Both the position numbers and the translations under genes were made by a program. The notes beneath the pieces are model-generated. The model was not told the origin of the DNA, did not search any database, and saw only the letters and a program-made list of their open reading frames with translations. From a bacterium (lineage in GTDB: Bacteria; CSSED10-310; JAFGSJ01), in NCBI GenBank assembly GCA_016934675.1, contig JAFGSJ010000020.1, forward strand, positions 1 through 64,000: a stretch of 64,000 bases of DNA. Reading direction: 5' to 3'. Below, piece after piece: positions 53,387 through 63,600 of this stretch; position 1 is the first letter of the stretch; each line of letters starts with the position of its first letter.

Positions 53387-55447
53387 TCATTTGGGGATTT
53401 GGCTTGACGAGCCAAGGTCCTTTGAGGACCCTGATCCTGTCAGAATTTCAGAATCGCTCTGACTATGCTTGAACCCAGCCATCTGTTCAGCCCGGACCGC
53501 ACACAGCGTGACCGGTGCTCCAAAAAAAGAGGTCAGATGCAAAATCCTGAACATTTTTTCCAAGGCCATGGTCAGGGTCGGACTATTGATCTTACGATAG
53601 AAACCGATCGGTAAAAAGAAGCGTCGTTGGATTTTTTTCGGAAAAAAACCGTGTCGTCCCAGCTCAGATATGACCTGTGAAACATGGATCACGATATAGT
53701 TCTGTGTTTTTCGGCTGAAGAATTTTTTTAACCAGAGGAAGGGCACGGCCAGGGCCGGAAAAGCGATGAGTGGTGGAAAGTCGAAAATGAGGCCGACACG
53801 GCTGACGCGACAGAATTCGGATAAGGTGTTCCGCCACTGTGGCACATGCATGAGCACACGAGACGAGATCAACCAGTCAAAACTCTGATCGGCGAAGGGG
53901 AGTTCAGCTACAGAACCGCAGACGAGATTCATGAGTTGTGCTTGTGAACGCGTCTTTTCCCGGGCGATAGCCATCATTTCGATGGACGTATCGATAATTG
54001 TCACCTGCGCGCCATCGTTAGTCAGGGGCAGGGCAATTCGCCCTGTCCCGCCGCCCGCATCAAGAATAGTAACACCCGCCGACGGTCCCAGCAAGGCACG
54101 AAAATCAAGAGTTTCCAGGTTTGAAAGGTAATGACCAAAAACACTGCCGAAGCGTTCATCATCAAAAGACCGGGCGAATTTTTTCTGGCGATACAAGCGG
54201 GTAGTATAATGGTCATGAGTGAGACCATTGCTTTTCTTCTCCCAGTTGGCCATCGCAGTTTCCATGGCCGCAGAAACCTTGGTCAGATAAATATCATAAC
54301 TATAACACTCCCGGTATTTTTTTTCTGCTGCCGTAGCCAATGTGTGTCCCAACTCAGGCTGGTCGAGCACGGTGAGAATACCGTGAGCCAGGGCCTCACT
54401 TCCCGGTGCGACTAACAGGGCTGTCTCGTGATCGAGAACCTGGGTATGAGTCAACAGATCAGTCGCCACAATCGGAACACCCGAAGCCAAATAGGAATAG
54501 ATTTTCAAGGGGGTGTTGGTGCCCCGGATACGAGGTGACACCAGCATAGTTGCCCGATCGAGAAAATAAGGGATTTCCTCGGGCGGTCGTTGACCGATCA
54601 GGCGAAACGATGCACTCAAGCCCCTCCTATCAAGCTGCGCTTGCAATTCCCGGACCTGATCTGCACTCCCACCAATGATCACGAAACAGATATCTGTTCG
54701 GACCTCGATCACCTTTTCAGCGGCATCCATGAGCAAATCGAGCCCCTGATAAACCTCGACTGTACCGGTATAGATGATTAGATGGTTTGCGATGGGTTGC
54801 AGGAGTTGTTCGACGCGTTGTTCGAGTTCCGGATCACCCAGCTCGGCCTTGTAAGGCAATGGTGAATTTTCGATGATTGACCAACTTGCGTTCGCGTTCA
54901 GGCTCCTGATCGTTTCTCCCAGAGTGGTACAAATGCCGATAATGAAATCGGAATGATTGATGACCCAACGTTCACCTATTCGGACCAAACCAGCCAGCAC
55001 ACTCGCCCCGCTCATTTTGAAATTCGCTAATTGCTGGGCCAGATCGGAATGCATGTCATACAGATGCGGGATACGGTAATACCAGCGGAAAATGGTGCCC
55101 ATGAATGAAGCTTCTTCATGGGTATGAATTATGTGATAATTCTTGTTCCGAAGTAAGCTCCAAGCCTTGAAAAAAACAAGAATATCAAGCAGGATTTTTG
55201 ACCAGGATGGCCCGATAGCAATCCGCTTCACTCCAGGGAATGCCGCAATTCTGAAAATGTTCAAACCATCGATCTTGGGGTCCTGACCAAGATGATAGGT
55301 CACCAGGTCCACCTGGTGACCCAGATCCGTCAACGCTTTAATCCTGAAATAGACACTGAAAGGAGTACCTCGAGGCGTAAAAAAAGGCTCCGGCGCAATC
55401 ATCAGGATCGAAAGCGGCCAGGGACGTGCTTCATTGAGTTTCTTCAT
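53387..55447 (-). CDS. GT4 glycosyltransferase-methyltransferase fusion
   Basis: 686 residues. About 1-400 is a GT4 glycosyltransferase (PRGTPFSVYFRIKAL, DMHSDL, YTGTVEVYQGLDLLMDAA, RIRGTNTPLKIYSYLASGVPIV). About 450-650 is a class I SAM methyltransferase (TILDAGGGTGRIALPL, LMHVPQWRNTLSEFCRV). The tail is Ser-rich and variable. A single chain that adds and then methylates a sugar, or caps a glycan, is likely. It starts the minus-strand cluster. Confidence 0.85.
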   Translation of the reverse strand: MKKLNEARPWPLSILMIAPEPFFTPRGTPFSVYFRIKALTDLGHQVDLVTYHLGQDPKIDGLNIFRIAAFPGVKRIAIGPSWSKILLDILVFFKAWSLLRNKNYHIIHTHEEASFMGTIFRWYYRIPHLYDMHSDLAQQLANFKMSGASVLAGLVRIGERWVINHSDFIIGICTTLGETIRSLNANASWSIIENSPLPYKAELGDPELEQRVEQLLQPIANHLIIYTGTVEVYQGLDLLMDAAEKVIEVRTDICFVIIGGSADQVRELQAQLDRRGLSASFRLIGQRPPEEIPYFLDRATMLVSPRIRGTNTPLKIYSYLASGVPIVATDLLTHTQVLDHETALLVAPGSEALAHGILTVLDQPELGHTLATAAEKKYRECYSYDIYLTKVSAAMETAMANWEKKSNGLTHDHYTTRLYRQKKFARSFDDERFGSVFGHYLSNLETLDFRALLGPSAGVTILDAGGGTGRIALPLTNDGAQVTIIDTSIEMMAIAREKTRSQAQLMNLVCGSVAELPFADQSFDWLISSRVLMHVPQWRNTLSEFCRVSRVGLIFDFPPLIAFPALAVPFLWLKKFFSRKTQNYIVIHVSQVISELGRHGFFPKKIQRRFFLPIGFYRKINSPTLTMALEKMFRILHLTSFFGAPVTLCAVRAEQMAGFKHSQSDSEILTGSGSSKDLGSSSQIPK

Positions 55448-55501
55448 CAGCTATCGTTTCTGCTCATCGGGCGATGTACCGTGAAACAAGTGTGTCAATT
55501 C

Positions 55502-56260
55502 TCATTCCGGGGGCATGCTCTTGCCATGTTCACCTAAAAATGGAACGAATCGACAATCGATCGAATCGTTCACCATGATCTTACCGTCTTTTTTCGTGAT
55601 GACTTTCAGCGTCTGATAACCATGTTCATTATCAACAGGTACGACCAGATGCCCACCTTCTGCCAACTGATCAACCAATGGTTTGGGACTTTCAGTCGGT
55701 GCCGCCGTGACGACGATCCCATCGAAGGGAGCATTATCCGGCCAACCAAGATAACCATCACCGATAAGGCAATGTATATCACCGTAGCCATTTTTCTGCA
55801 ATGTCTGACGAGCTTCCTGTCCCAAGGGCTTGATGATCTCGATAGTAAAGACCCGCTCCTGACCGACAAGTTCAGCCAAAATAGCGGCTTGATAACCCGA
55901 CCCGGTCCCAATCTCCAGGACCTTCTCGCCTGGCTTCAAATCGAGCAATTCAGTCATCAACGCCACCATATACGGTTGAGAGATGGTCTGATTGTGCCCG
56001 ATCGAGACAGGATGATCAGCATACGCATATTTCTGGCCATCCTCAGGAATGAACCGATGACGCGGCACTGTACGAAATGCGGCCAAGACAGCGGCATCCT
56101 TTATTCCTCGGGCGACCAACTGGCTTGATACCATGCTTTCCCGAAATTGTTGCATCACTGTGTCATGATCCCCCTGTTCAGATTGAGCCAGACATTGATT
56201 AAAACAACAGAGCATACAAGTAATCAGACCAATACAACCCAGTACCAGTTTTGCTCTCAT
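55502..56260 (-). CDS. pcm: Exported protein-L-isoaspartate O-methyltransferase
   Basis: 252 residues. The core is typical: MVSSQLVARGIKDAAVLAAFRTVPRH, YADHPVSIGHNQTISQPYMVALM, VLEIGTGSGYQAAILAEL and VTAAPTESPKPLVDQL. It is preceded by a signal peptide (MRAKLVLGCIGLITCMLCC, cleavage near CLA-QSE), so it would be exported. GGAGG precedes the ATG at 56260 by 7 bases; the longer ATG start at 56296 would place this ribosome site inside the gene. PCM repairs isoaspartyl residues and needs SAM, which is cytoplasmic, making an exported form odd. Confidence 0.88.
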   Translation of the reverse strand: MRAKLVLGCIGLITCMLCCFNQCLAQSEQGDHDTVMQQFRESMVSSQLVARGIKDAAVLAAFRTVPRHRFIPEDGQKYAYADHPVSIGHNQTISQPYMVALMTELLDLKPGEKVLEIGTGSGYQAAILAELVGQERVFTIEIIKPLGQEARQTLQKNGYGDIHCLIGDGYLGWPDNAPFDGIVVTAAPTESPKPLVDQLAEGGHLVVPVDNEHGYQTLKVITKKDGKIMVNDSIDCRFVPFLGEHGKSMPPE

Positions 56261-56395
56261 ACGTGTTCCTCCCCAGTTGATGTGTTTCTTTTTCACCTTC
56301 GTTCTTGAGAATAAGCCGGGTCAAGGGAAATCCAGTTCTGTTTCTGCTTAGGATCGAAACCCGGCCATCCCGGCCCCTTCCCCGGCCTGGTCCTC

Positions 56396-59300
56396 CTATA
56401 CGGCAAAGCCAGTCCGCTCCATACTGAGCATACCTGCGATCATTTCACCATTCCAACCATTTTTATTCTTGTTAAACAAAAAAGAACGCAATTCTTCCGA
56501 TGTTGCAATAAGTAAATACTGGACCGCTTCCTCGGACCGCCCCGAGTCGATCAGCAGAGCAATGAGAAAACCATACAGTGATAACCGCTCACGATCGTTA
56601 TGATATGCTTTCCTGAAAGTATCAGGCACATTTTCTTTTATCAGGGTATCGAGTATTCGCGTGGCCTGGATCAACATTTCAATCGCTGTGGTCCGATCAG
56701 CTCGAATGTAGCATAATCGGGCCTGGGCCTTGGCGATTCGCCATTGATAATCAGTGGCAGAGATGACCTGACAGAGAGCATCGGCCCTGCTCAGTAATCC
56801 CTGGGCCCCGTCCAAATCATTTTGACGAAGAGAAAGAACACTCAGATAAAGCAGACTCACCATCCGGACAAAATCATTCCCTGTTTCATCGGCCCGTTTC
56901 AAGGCCAGGTTACCCAGATTGATCGCTTCCTCATTCCGGAACAATTCGAAATGGACCATGAGCAGCAGATGAATAGCCAGAAGCTGATTCTGTGTATCAC
57001 CGATGGATTCAGCCAGTTCGAGGCTTGCTTCAGCCATCTGCTGGGCCTTGTCATAGTTATTTCTGCTCAGTTGAACGGCAGCCTTGATGCCCAGGACCCA
57101 GGTCTCCAAATTCCGATTGCCCGATTTCTTGACCAGATCATAAGCTTCGTCCGCACGGTCGCCTGCTTCCTCAATCCTTTTTATCTGCAGATAAAAGCGA
57201 CTCAGATAACCCGTAGCTTTAATCTGTAAAAGCGTATCTTCAATTTCCGAGGCGATCCCATGCGCCTTGCTTAAGACTTCGTATGCTCGACAAAACTGCC
57301 CGATATAGAGCTGATCCACTCCATTATTGACCAGGACCGAACAGGTCAGATGGGCGATACCCAGCGATTCTGCTATGCCATATGCTTGCTCATGAAAAGT
57401 CGCGGCATCAAGAAAATGTCCCCTGCTGGCATGTATTGAACCAATCGCATTCAAACTTTCGGCTACCCCGACTTGATTTTTGAGTTGCTTCATGATCTTC
57501 AGCGATGTATCGAAATGGCGCAGGGCATCATCGAAATGTCCTCTCGATTCGCAGATCGTCCCAAGATGGTGGAAATTATACGCTTGACCACTGATACATT
57601 TCCCGGCCATATTGATGTTCAAGGACTGATTGATATATTCCTCTGCCTCAATATACTGCCCCAGATTCAAACACACCAGACCGATATCATCCAGAATGTG
57701 TGCTTTGATGGTTGTATTGCCCGTTTTTTCGGAAATGACCAGGGCCTTTTCCCAGTACTCGAGCGCCTTGACATAATCACTGAGTCGATAATAAATAACA
57801 GCCCGTATGTTGAACAATTGCAGGACCTCTTTGAAATCAGCCTGGTCCTCAGCGATAGGCAAAGCTTCCTGGACCATTTCAAGTGCAGTCTTGTGGTCTC
57901 CCATCCTGATCAGGATCCGGGCTATCTCCCGCATGATTCTTTGTTCACTGTAATCCCTGTACGTTTCACCTTCATCCCGAACCAGCTTTAAAGCTTTTCT
58001 ATAATAATCCAAAGCTGTCTCATTGGCAAAAATCCGGTCCGCCCTGTCCGCAGATAAAAGAACATACTTCAAGGCTTTGGCCTTGTTCCTGCTCTGCAAA
58101 TAGTGATAGGCCAACTGCTCGAAATGCTCATCCTGACTGTCCCGATACGTTTCCTCGAAATAATTGGCAATACGTTCATGAATGAGCATCTTGCTTTTCC
58201 GCTGTATACGCTTCACCAGAATATCGCGAAGCAAGGTATGCTGAAAAGAATATTCCTCGGGTTCCTTCTGGTTGGGCTGATTCTCCACCAGAATCCCTTG
58301 ACGGATCAGGTCATCAATCAAATTCAGAATGTCCTGTTCCGGCATATTCATGAGTGTACTCAATAAACTGATCTGATTCACTCGCCCCAGGACAGCAACG
58401 TACTCGAGCATGTGCTGAAGAACGGGCGTAAGATGCTGTAAACGTTTCATGACCAGTTCCCGGATTGTGCTCGGCATGGATATGCTCTGAACAGATTCCT
58501 GGTCAATCTGCCATGAGCCTTCATGACGACGAAGTGTCCCCTCTTCGAGACTACTCCTCATTATTTCCTCGATGTAATAAGGATTACCCTCGGAAATCGT
58601 CGTGATTCTATCTATGAAACTTTCAAAGGTGAGTGTACTCGAACCGAGCATGGACAGGACCATTTTTTTGATGTCCTTGCTTTTCAGCGGCTTGATGCTC
58701 AAACGCCGGGCACTGTATGTCCCGGACACCTGCTTCCTCTCGGATAGAAACTGGAAAAAAGTGCGTATGAAATCATAGGGTCGATACGCACTCATGAGCA
58801 AGAGCGGCATGTTGGCCGTTTCAGACATGAGTGCTCGGAACATGTCCAAGGTTGCAGAATCGGCCCATTGCAGGTTATCGACGAATATGATGATCGGACG
58901 GCGATCACAGATCAATCTTAAAAAACGGGCCACACTCTGATACAAAACCTGTTTGATTTTCTCGTGATTGGGTTCGGTCTGGGCATCATTGATCACGACC
59001 CTTTCACTTCCACCCTTCAGAAATACTCCCAATTCAGGTAAGAGTGTCGCCAGTTCCTTGCCCCAATCATTGATGTGTTCACGGGTCTGTTGATCAGACA
59101 AGACTTCGCTTTTCACCAGCAGATTCCGTAAACATTCAATCAGTGGCTTGTAGGGTATGGTCTCATGCTCAGCACATGAACCTGAAACCATCAGGATTGT
59201 CCCCTTTTTCATGAACTTTTTGATGAAACGACTTGCTTCCTCGACTAAACGCGTCTTGCCAATGCCTGCATCACCTTCGATCAGAAGGGTCGCGCCTCGA

Positions 59301-60301
59301 TCGTTTTTGACATCGATGATCATCTCGTTGATCTGATTGAGTTCCTCCCGTCGACCGACAAAAACCGGATCGAACAGAAAGTCCGGACGTTTGACCAGGG
59401 ACGAAAGCAATTCCAAAACAGAAGTTTTCTCATCGATCACACCAGCCGAAGAAGCTTCATCCACCACATACCTCAGATCATCCACGATCTCACTGGCCCG
59501 CTGATAACGCTCGAACGGGTCCTTCTGCAAGGTCTTCATGATGATCTGTTCCAGTTTGTCGGGTATGCCAGGATTATATGTTTTTGGTGAAACGGGCATT
59601 TCCTGAATATGCTGAAAAACCAGAGCGATGGGATTGGTCCCGTTGAAGGGAAGCCGACCGGTCACCGCCTCGAACATGACCACACCCAGTGAATAGATAT
59701 CGGACCAGTACCCAACCTTCTCACCACGACCCTGTTCCGGAGAAAGATACGCGGCTGTGCCCATGATCTCACCAGTCTTGGTTATATAACTCGATACATC
59801 CAAAACCCGGGACAGACCGAAATCCATGATCTTGGCATGTGGTCCGGACTCGATCAATATGTTTTCAGGTTTGATGTCCCGATGAATGATCTTTTGAGAA
59901 TGAATGAAATCGAGTCCATCACAAACCTGGATGAAAATCTCGATGAATTCTCTCAGGCTGAACTCCTGGACCCCTTTATTCTTGAGCTTCCGGATCAGAT
60001 GACCGCGCAGGTCAGGTCCCTTGATATATTCCATAACAATAAACAGGATGGTACCGTCTGAACTGATATCATGCACCACAACGACATGAGGATGATGGCA
60101 TTTGGAAATTGCCCTGAATTCACGACGAAAACGACTTTCACTCTCGTCAACCGTTCCCCGGTAATCCAAGACCTTGAGAGCAAGAATGCGATTATCGGTC
60201 AGGTCCGTAGCCTTATAGACGGTCCCCATTCCGCCGGAACCAAGCCGGGCCTCAATTCTATAACGTTTTGCCAAGACCTGACCGATCTCAACCGATTGCA
60301 C
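56396..60301 (-). CDS. Ser/Thr protein kinase-AAA ATPase-TPR regulator
   Basis: 1301 residues. Kinase domain 14-280: glycine loop GSGGMG 21-26, Lys43, HRDIKPEN with Asp142, DFG Asp160. Then a STAND/AAA-type ATPase with Walker A GDAGIGKT (343-350) and Walker B PIIIFVDNLQWAD, followed by a long TPR-rich C-terminus (about 700-1290). This is a PknB-AAA-TPR signal-transduction protein. GTG start, with AGGGGAG 6 bases before. No membrane segment is visible, so it is cytoplasmic. The DUF6178 gene lies 62 bases upstream on the same strand. Confidence 0.92.
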   Translation of the reverse strand: MQSVEIGQVLAKRYRIEARLGSGGMGTVYKATDLTDNRILALKVLDYRGTVDESESRFRREFRAISKCHHPHVVVVHDISSDGTILFIVMEYIKGPDLRGHLIRKLKNKGVQEFSLREFIEIFIQVCDGLDFIHSQKIIHRDIKPENILIESGPHAKIMDFGLSRVLDVSSYITKTGEIMGTAAYLSPEQGRGEKVGYWSDIYSLGVVMFEAVTGRLPFNGTNPIALVFQHIQEMPVSPKTYNPGIPDKLEQIIMKTLQKDPFERYQRASEIVDDLRYVVDEASSAGVIDEKTSVLELLSSLVKRPDFLFDPVFVGRREELNQINEMIIDVKNDRGATLLIEGDAGIGKTRLVEEASRFIKKFMKKGTILMVSGSCAEHETIPYKPLIECLRNLLVKSEVLSDQQTREHINDWGKELATLLPELGVFLKGGSERVVINDAQTEPNHEKIKQVLYQSVARFLRLICDRRPIIIFVDNLQWADSATLDMFRALMSETANMPLLLMSAYRPYDFIRTFFQFLSERKQVSGTYSARRLSIKPLKSKDIKKMVLSMLGSSTLTFESFIDRITTISEGNPYYIEEIMRSSLEEGTLRRHEGSWQIDQESVQSISMPSTIRELVMKRLQHLTPVLQHMLEYVAVLGRVNQISLLSTLMNMPEQDILNLIDDLIRQGILVENQPNQKEPEEYSFQHTLLRDILVKRIQRKSKMLIHERIANYFEETYRDSQDEHFEQLAYHYLQSRNKAKALKYVLLSADRADRIFANETALDYYRKALKLVRDEGETYRDYSEQRIMREIARILIRMGDHKTALEMVQEALPIAEDQADFKEVLQLFNIRAVIYYRLSDYVKALEYWEKALVISEKTGNTTIKAHILDDIGLVCLNLGQYIEAEEYINQSLNINMAGKCISGQAYNFHHLGTICESRGHFDDALRHFDTSLKIMKQLKNQVGVAESLNAIGSIHASRGHFLDAATFHEQAYGIAESLGIAHLTCSVLVNNGVDQLYIGQFCRAYEVLSKAHGIASEIEDTLLQIKATGYLSRFYLQIKRIEEAGDRADEAYDLVKKSGNRNLETWVLGIKAAVQLSRNNYDKAQQMAEASLELAESIGDTQNQLLAIHLLLMVHFELFRNEEAINLGNLALKRADETGNDFVRMVSLLYLSVLSLRQNDLDGAQGLLSRADALCQVISATDYQWRIAKAQARLCYIRADRTTAIEMLIQATRILDTLIKENVPDTFRKAYHNDRERLSLYGFLIALLIDSGRSEEAVQYLLIATSEELRSFLFNKNKNGWNGEMIAGMLSMERTGFAV

Positions 60302-60363
60302 AATAAACTCCCCTCTATGCTCGAACTGTCTGCAGAAACCAGTGCTTACCGCGAATCACAGCA

Positions 60364-62124
60364 TTACATGATAGTATGAAGTTCCTCTTTAATCCATAAG
60401 CCGGGAAAGAGCCGGTAATCAGGCGTACTGGTCCGCTCCAGGATTATTCCCTCAAACATATCACTCAATTTCGCTAAAGCCTTCTCACTGAGATGCTGGA
60501 AGAGAGTCAATTCGTCTTTATGAAGAGCACCGTGCTGTTGAAGCTGGACCACAAAACGCTCGAAGAGCTCAACTTGAGTAATCTCTGACACTGCATCCAA
60601 GCGTATATCTGGGGCAGATCGATCAAAGAAAAGCCCGTAAAATACCGGTATCTGAATTATATCAAGCGGTCCCAGTTTAATGACGTTCTGGGTCACGTAT
60701 TGGACCAGCATAGTGTTAAAAAGCTTGATCCAATCAATATCTCGCACCAGAGCACCGATCAAGGGCGACTCGATCGGCAATGACAGATCGAGATGAAAAC
60801 CGAGCCTGTCTTTAAAAAAGGTCAAGATAAGTTCTGCCTGACCAATCAACTCATTGGTCAATTCGATGTCCTTGCTCGTCTCGAAATCACGCTCGCGGAC
60901 CGGTGACGATTGCTCCGAATCAGAAACATAGAACTGGGGACGAGCTTTGAGCATGGCCTTGACCACATCGCCCCAAGGATGGTCCAGGAAAGCTAACCAA
61001 AATTCCCGTGTATCATGTTCCAGGGCATGAACGATCCTGGCCGTGCGATCATGTATCTGCCTGATCGGTTCATAACCTACCCGGAAAATATGTTCCAGGT
61101 AATTGTGCTCGATAACTGCCAAAGCCTGCTCAGGATCACCGGAACACAAACTCTCGAGTCCGATATTCACCATATCGAAAGCCTTGCGCAGCGATTGCTG
61201 CAACGTTTTATAATCCGGCTTCAGGCCGTCTGTGACCAGGATGCGATGCGATAGTTGAATCAATTCAAACCTGATGCGGTCAAGGAGCTGTTTATCTGAG
61301 ACCAGGGCCAGGACCTGAGAAAAATAGAGTTTCTTCTTTTGCCGTTCCAGAGCATAACGAGGACTGTATTCATGTTCCGGAATAATCTCAGGCCTGACAT
61401 CACTCAAACGCATTCTTTCGGGCATATTTCCCGGTAAAGGCTGATAAATACTCATTGCCTCGTGCAACTCTCGAAAACCTTTCAAATCAAGACGGCTGCG
61501 CCTCAAGTCCGCGGCATTCTCCTCAGTCTCACTCGCTATTGACCAGGATATGCCCTGCATGAGTCGATAGTATTCCTGACGGTCCCTGGACCGTAATTCG
61601 GTTATGACCTTTTTCAGGATGTCCTCATGCTCATCGTTAATAAATTCAATAAAAAACAAATTGTCAACACTGAAATAATAGAGCTCGTCCGCATCGCCTC
61701 GTAATTCGTCGACATTATCGAAAACATAAATCCGGATGAGTTTCTGAAAAACGGCTACCAGGGTCTCGGGTTCAGATTCCCGGACCCATTCCATCAGTTT
61801 CCGACTGTTGGTTTCGAGCATCAAACCCAACCAGAAGACGACCTTGTCCGGTTCGAGTTCCTCCTTGTCCCACCACTCGAGATCATAGATATATTGGGCC
61901 TGCTTGAAATCCGTCAACTCGTACAGAAGCAAGGCATCCTCTTCCCCGACTTCCTTCAAGGTCAGATATACTTCCTCTTCAGGCAACATTCGAGCCAACT
62001 TCAAAGCGTGTGGTGAGGAAATGATCTGGTCTATCTTCTTTGAACCACGCAAACGATAGACCTGCTCTAATTGCTCTTGAAACGACAAAGACAAAAAACT
62101 CCTGTCAGCATGGGACCGATCCAT
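60364..62124 (-). CDS. DUF6178-family protein
   Basis: 586 residues, helical, acidic, cytoplasmic. I recognise the DUF6178 type by its opening (LSFQEQLEQVYRLRGSKKIDQIIS, then PEEEVYLTLKEVGEEDA) and by the run KLMEWVRESEPETLVAVFQKL. No function is known. GAGGG precedes the ATG. It has its own promoter (62199-62227) and is followed by the kinase gene, 62 bases on, so the two may be co-expressed. Confidence 0.75.
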   Translation of the reverse strand: MDRSHADRSFLSLSFQEQLEQVYRLRGSKKIDQIISSPHALKLARMLPEEEVYLTLKEVGEEDALLLYELTDFKQAQYIYDLEWWDKEELEPDKVVFWLGLMLETNSRKLMEWVRESEPETLVAVFQKLIRIYVFDNVDELRGDADELYYFSVDNLFFIEFINDEHEDILKKVITELRSRDRQEYYRLMQGISWSIASETEENAADLRRSRLDLKGFRELHEAMSIYQPLPGNMPERMRLSDVRPEIIPEHEYSPRYALERQKKKLYFSQVLALVSDKQLLDRIRFELIQLSHRILVTDGLKPDYKTLQQSLRKAFDMVNIGLESLCSGDPEQALAVIEHNYLEHIFRVGYEPIRQIHDRTARIVHALEHDTREFWLAFLDHPWGDVVKAMLKARPQFYVSDSEQSSPVRERDFETSKDIELTNELIGQAELILTFFKDRLGFHLDLSLPIESPLIGALVRDIDWIKLFNTMLVQYVTQNVIKLGPLDIIQIPVFYGLFFDRSAPDIRLDAVSEITQVELFERFVVQLQQHGALHKDELTLFQHLSEKALAKLSDMFEGIILERTSTPDYRLFPGLWIKEELHTIM

Positions 62125-62198
62125 GTATTACCCTCACTGTTCGCATTCACTCACGGGGACACAACTTCTCACTCGCATGGTCAGAGTGCTTTTCTTTT

Positions 62199-62227
62199 AA
62201 TGTAATATTTTTCCGACCTTATTTCAA
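62199..62227 (-). promoter_or_regulatory. Promoter of the DUF6178-kinase unit
   Basis: On the minus strand TTGAAA (62227-62222), a 17-base spacer and TACATT (62204-62199), about 75 bases before the ATG of the DUF6178 gene. The region is also the 160-base gap after the DegT gene. Confidence 0.5.
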
Positions 62228-62284
62228 CGTCAGATCACCCTGTTTGTATTCGGTCCGTCCAATCGATCCTAAGGAACTCATATG

Positions 62285-63391
62285 TCAGCACGAAAGCGCC
62301 TGGATGATCGTATCGGCTATTTCCTGCTGCTGCTCACGGGTAATCTCCGCAAAAATCGGGATGGAGAGCACTTCCCGAGCCATTTGCTCTGAAACCGGAA
62401 AGGCACCCTGACTGTAACCGAGATACCTGAAACAGTCCTGTAAATGCAAGGGCAGCGGATAGTAAATGGCACAGCCGATTGACCTGGCCTTGAGAGCAGC
62501 CATGACCCGGTCTCGATTATGCATGCGCAGGGTATACTGATTGTAGATACAGTAATGTTCTTCCCGTTCAATCGGTCTGATCAGATCAGTCACCTGCTCA
62601 AAAAGAACATTATAATTAGCTGCATTGCGGCGTCTCTGTTCAGACCATTCCGCCAGGTAAGGCAATTTCGCGCTCAGTATGGCCGCTTGAAGAGCATCAA
62701 GACGACTGTTATAACCGACGAGCTGATGATAATATTGTGTTCCGCCACCATGGACCCGGAGTAAACGGACCTTGTCCGCTATGTTCGCATCTTTGGTAAC
62801 AATCATACCACCGTCACCATAACCACCCAGATTCTTGGTCGGAAAGAAGGAAAAACAACCAATATCACCTATGGAACCGGCCTTTCTGCCTCGATAGGTC
62901 GCCCCGATAGCCTGGGCCGCATCCTCGATCACCGCCAGACCATGACCCTGCGCAATTGCCAGTATCTCATCCATGGCAGCACATTGTCCGAACAAATGGA
63001 CCGGAATGATCGCCTTGGTCCTTTGGCTGATATGCCTCTCGATCTCAGCGGGATTGAGATTATACGTCTCTGGCTCGATATCGCAAAAGACAGGACGGGC
63101 ACCACAATTGTGGACAGCACCAGCCGTCGCAAAAAAAGTAAAGGCTGGTACGATAACCTCATCACCAGCTCCGATATCCAAAGCCCTCAGTGCAAGCAAC
63201 AGAGCATCGGTTCCGGAAGCTACCCCGATCGCCTGGGCTACTTCACAGAAAGCTGCGATCTCCGTTTCTAGTTTCTGGACATAGGGACCAAGCACAAATT
63301 GACCCGAGGCAATATTACCCAGGACTGCAGCATCGATATCTGCTTTGATGGAAGCGTATTGCTTCTGAAGATCAACCAGCGGAATAGGCAT
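62285..63391 (-). CDS. DegT/DnrJ/EryC1 PLP-dependent sugar aminotransferase
   Basis: 368 residues. VPLVDL-like start (PIPLVDLQKQY), GVASGTDALLLALRAL, IEDAAQAIGATYRGRKAG, the PLP-lysine block FSFFPTKNLGGYGDGG and VGYNSRLDALQAA identify the sugar-aminotransferase family that makes amino sugars for O-antigen or lipid glycans. GAAAGGAA precedes the ATG. The gene has no sugar-biosynthesis neighbour in the window. Confidence 0.93.
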   Translation of the reverse strand: MPIPLVDLQKQYASIKADIDAAVLGNIASGQFVLGPYVQKLETEIAAFCEVAQAIGVASGTDALLLALRALDIGAGDEVIVPAFTFFATAGAVHNCGARPVFCDIEPETYNLNPAEIERHISQRTKAIIPVHLFGQCAAMDEILAIAQGHGLAVIEDAAQAIGATYRGRKAGSIGDIGCFSFFPTKNLGGYGDGGMIVTKDANIADKVRLLRVHGGGTQYYHQLVGYNSRLDALQAAILSAKLPYLAEWSEQRRRNAANYNVLFEQVTDLIRPIEREEHYCIYNQYTLRMHNRDRVMAALKARSIGCAIYYPLPLHLQDCFRYLGYSQGAFPVSEQMAREVLSIPIFAEITREQQQEIADTIIQALSC

Positions 63392-63600
63392 AAGTATTTC
63401 CTTTCTGATGATGATTGTACTATACTCGGAACGGAATTGTAGTAGTGTCGTCTTCTTTTGAATTCAAGACTGTCGAACAGGGACCAGATTATGACTTTTT
63501 TAGACAAAAAGCTTGCATTCCTACCGCTATTCGTGATAGTCATAGCAGAGGAGCATTGCACATAAACTTTCACTCTATTATGTCTCAAGGAGATGTTATC

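Noticed and set aside
56330-56400. GGCC/CCGG-rich palindromes after the kinase gene as a terminator
   Set aside because: Stems are imperfect and overlapping, and no T-tract follows on the minus strand.
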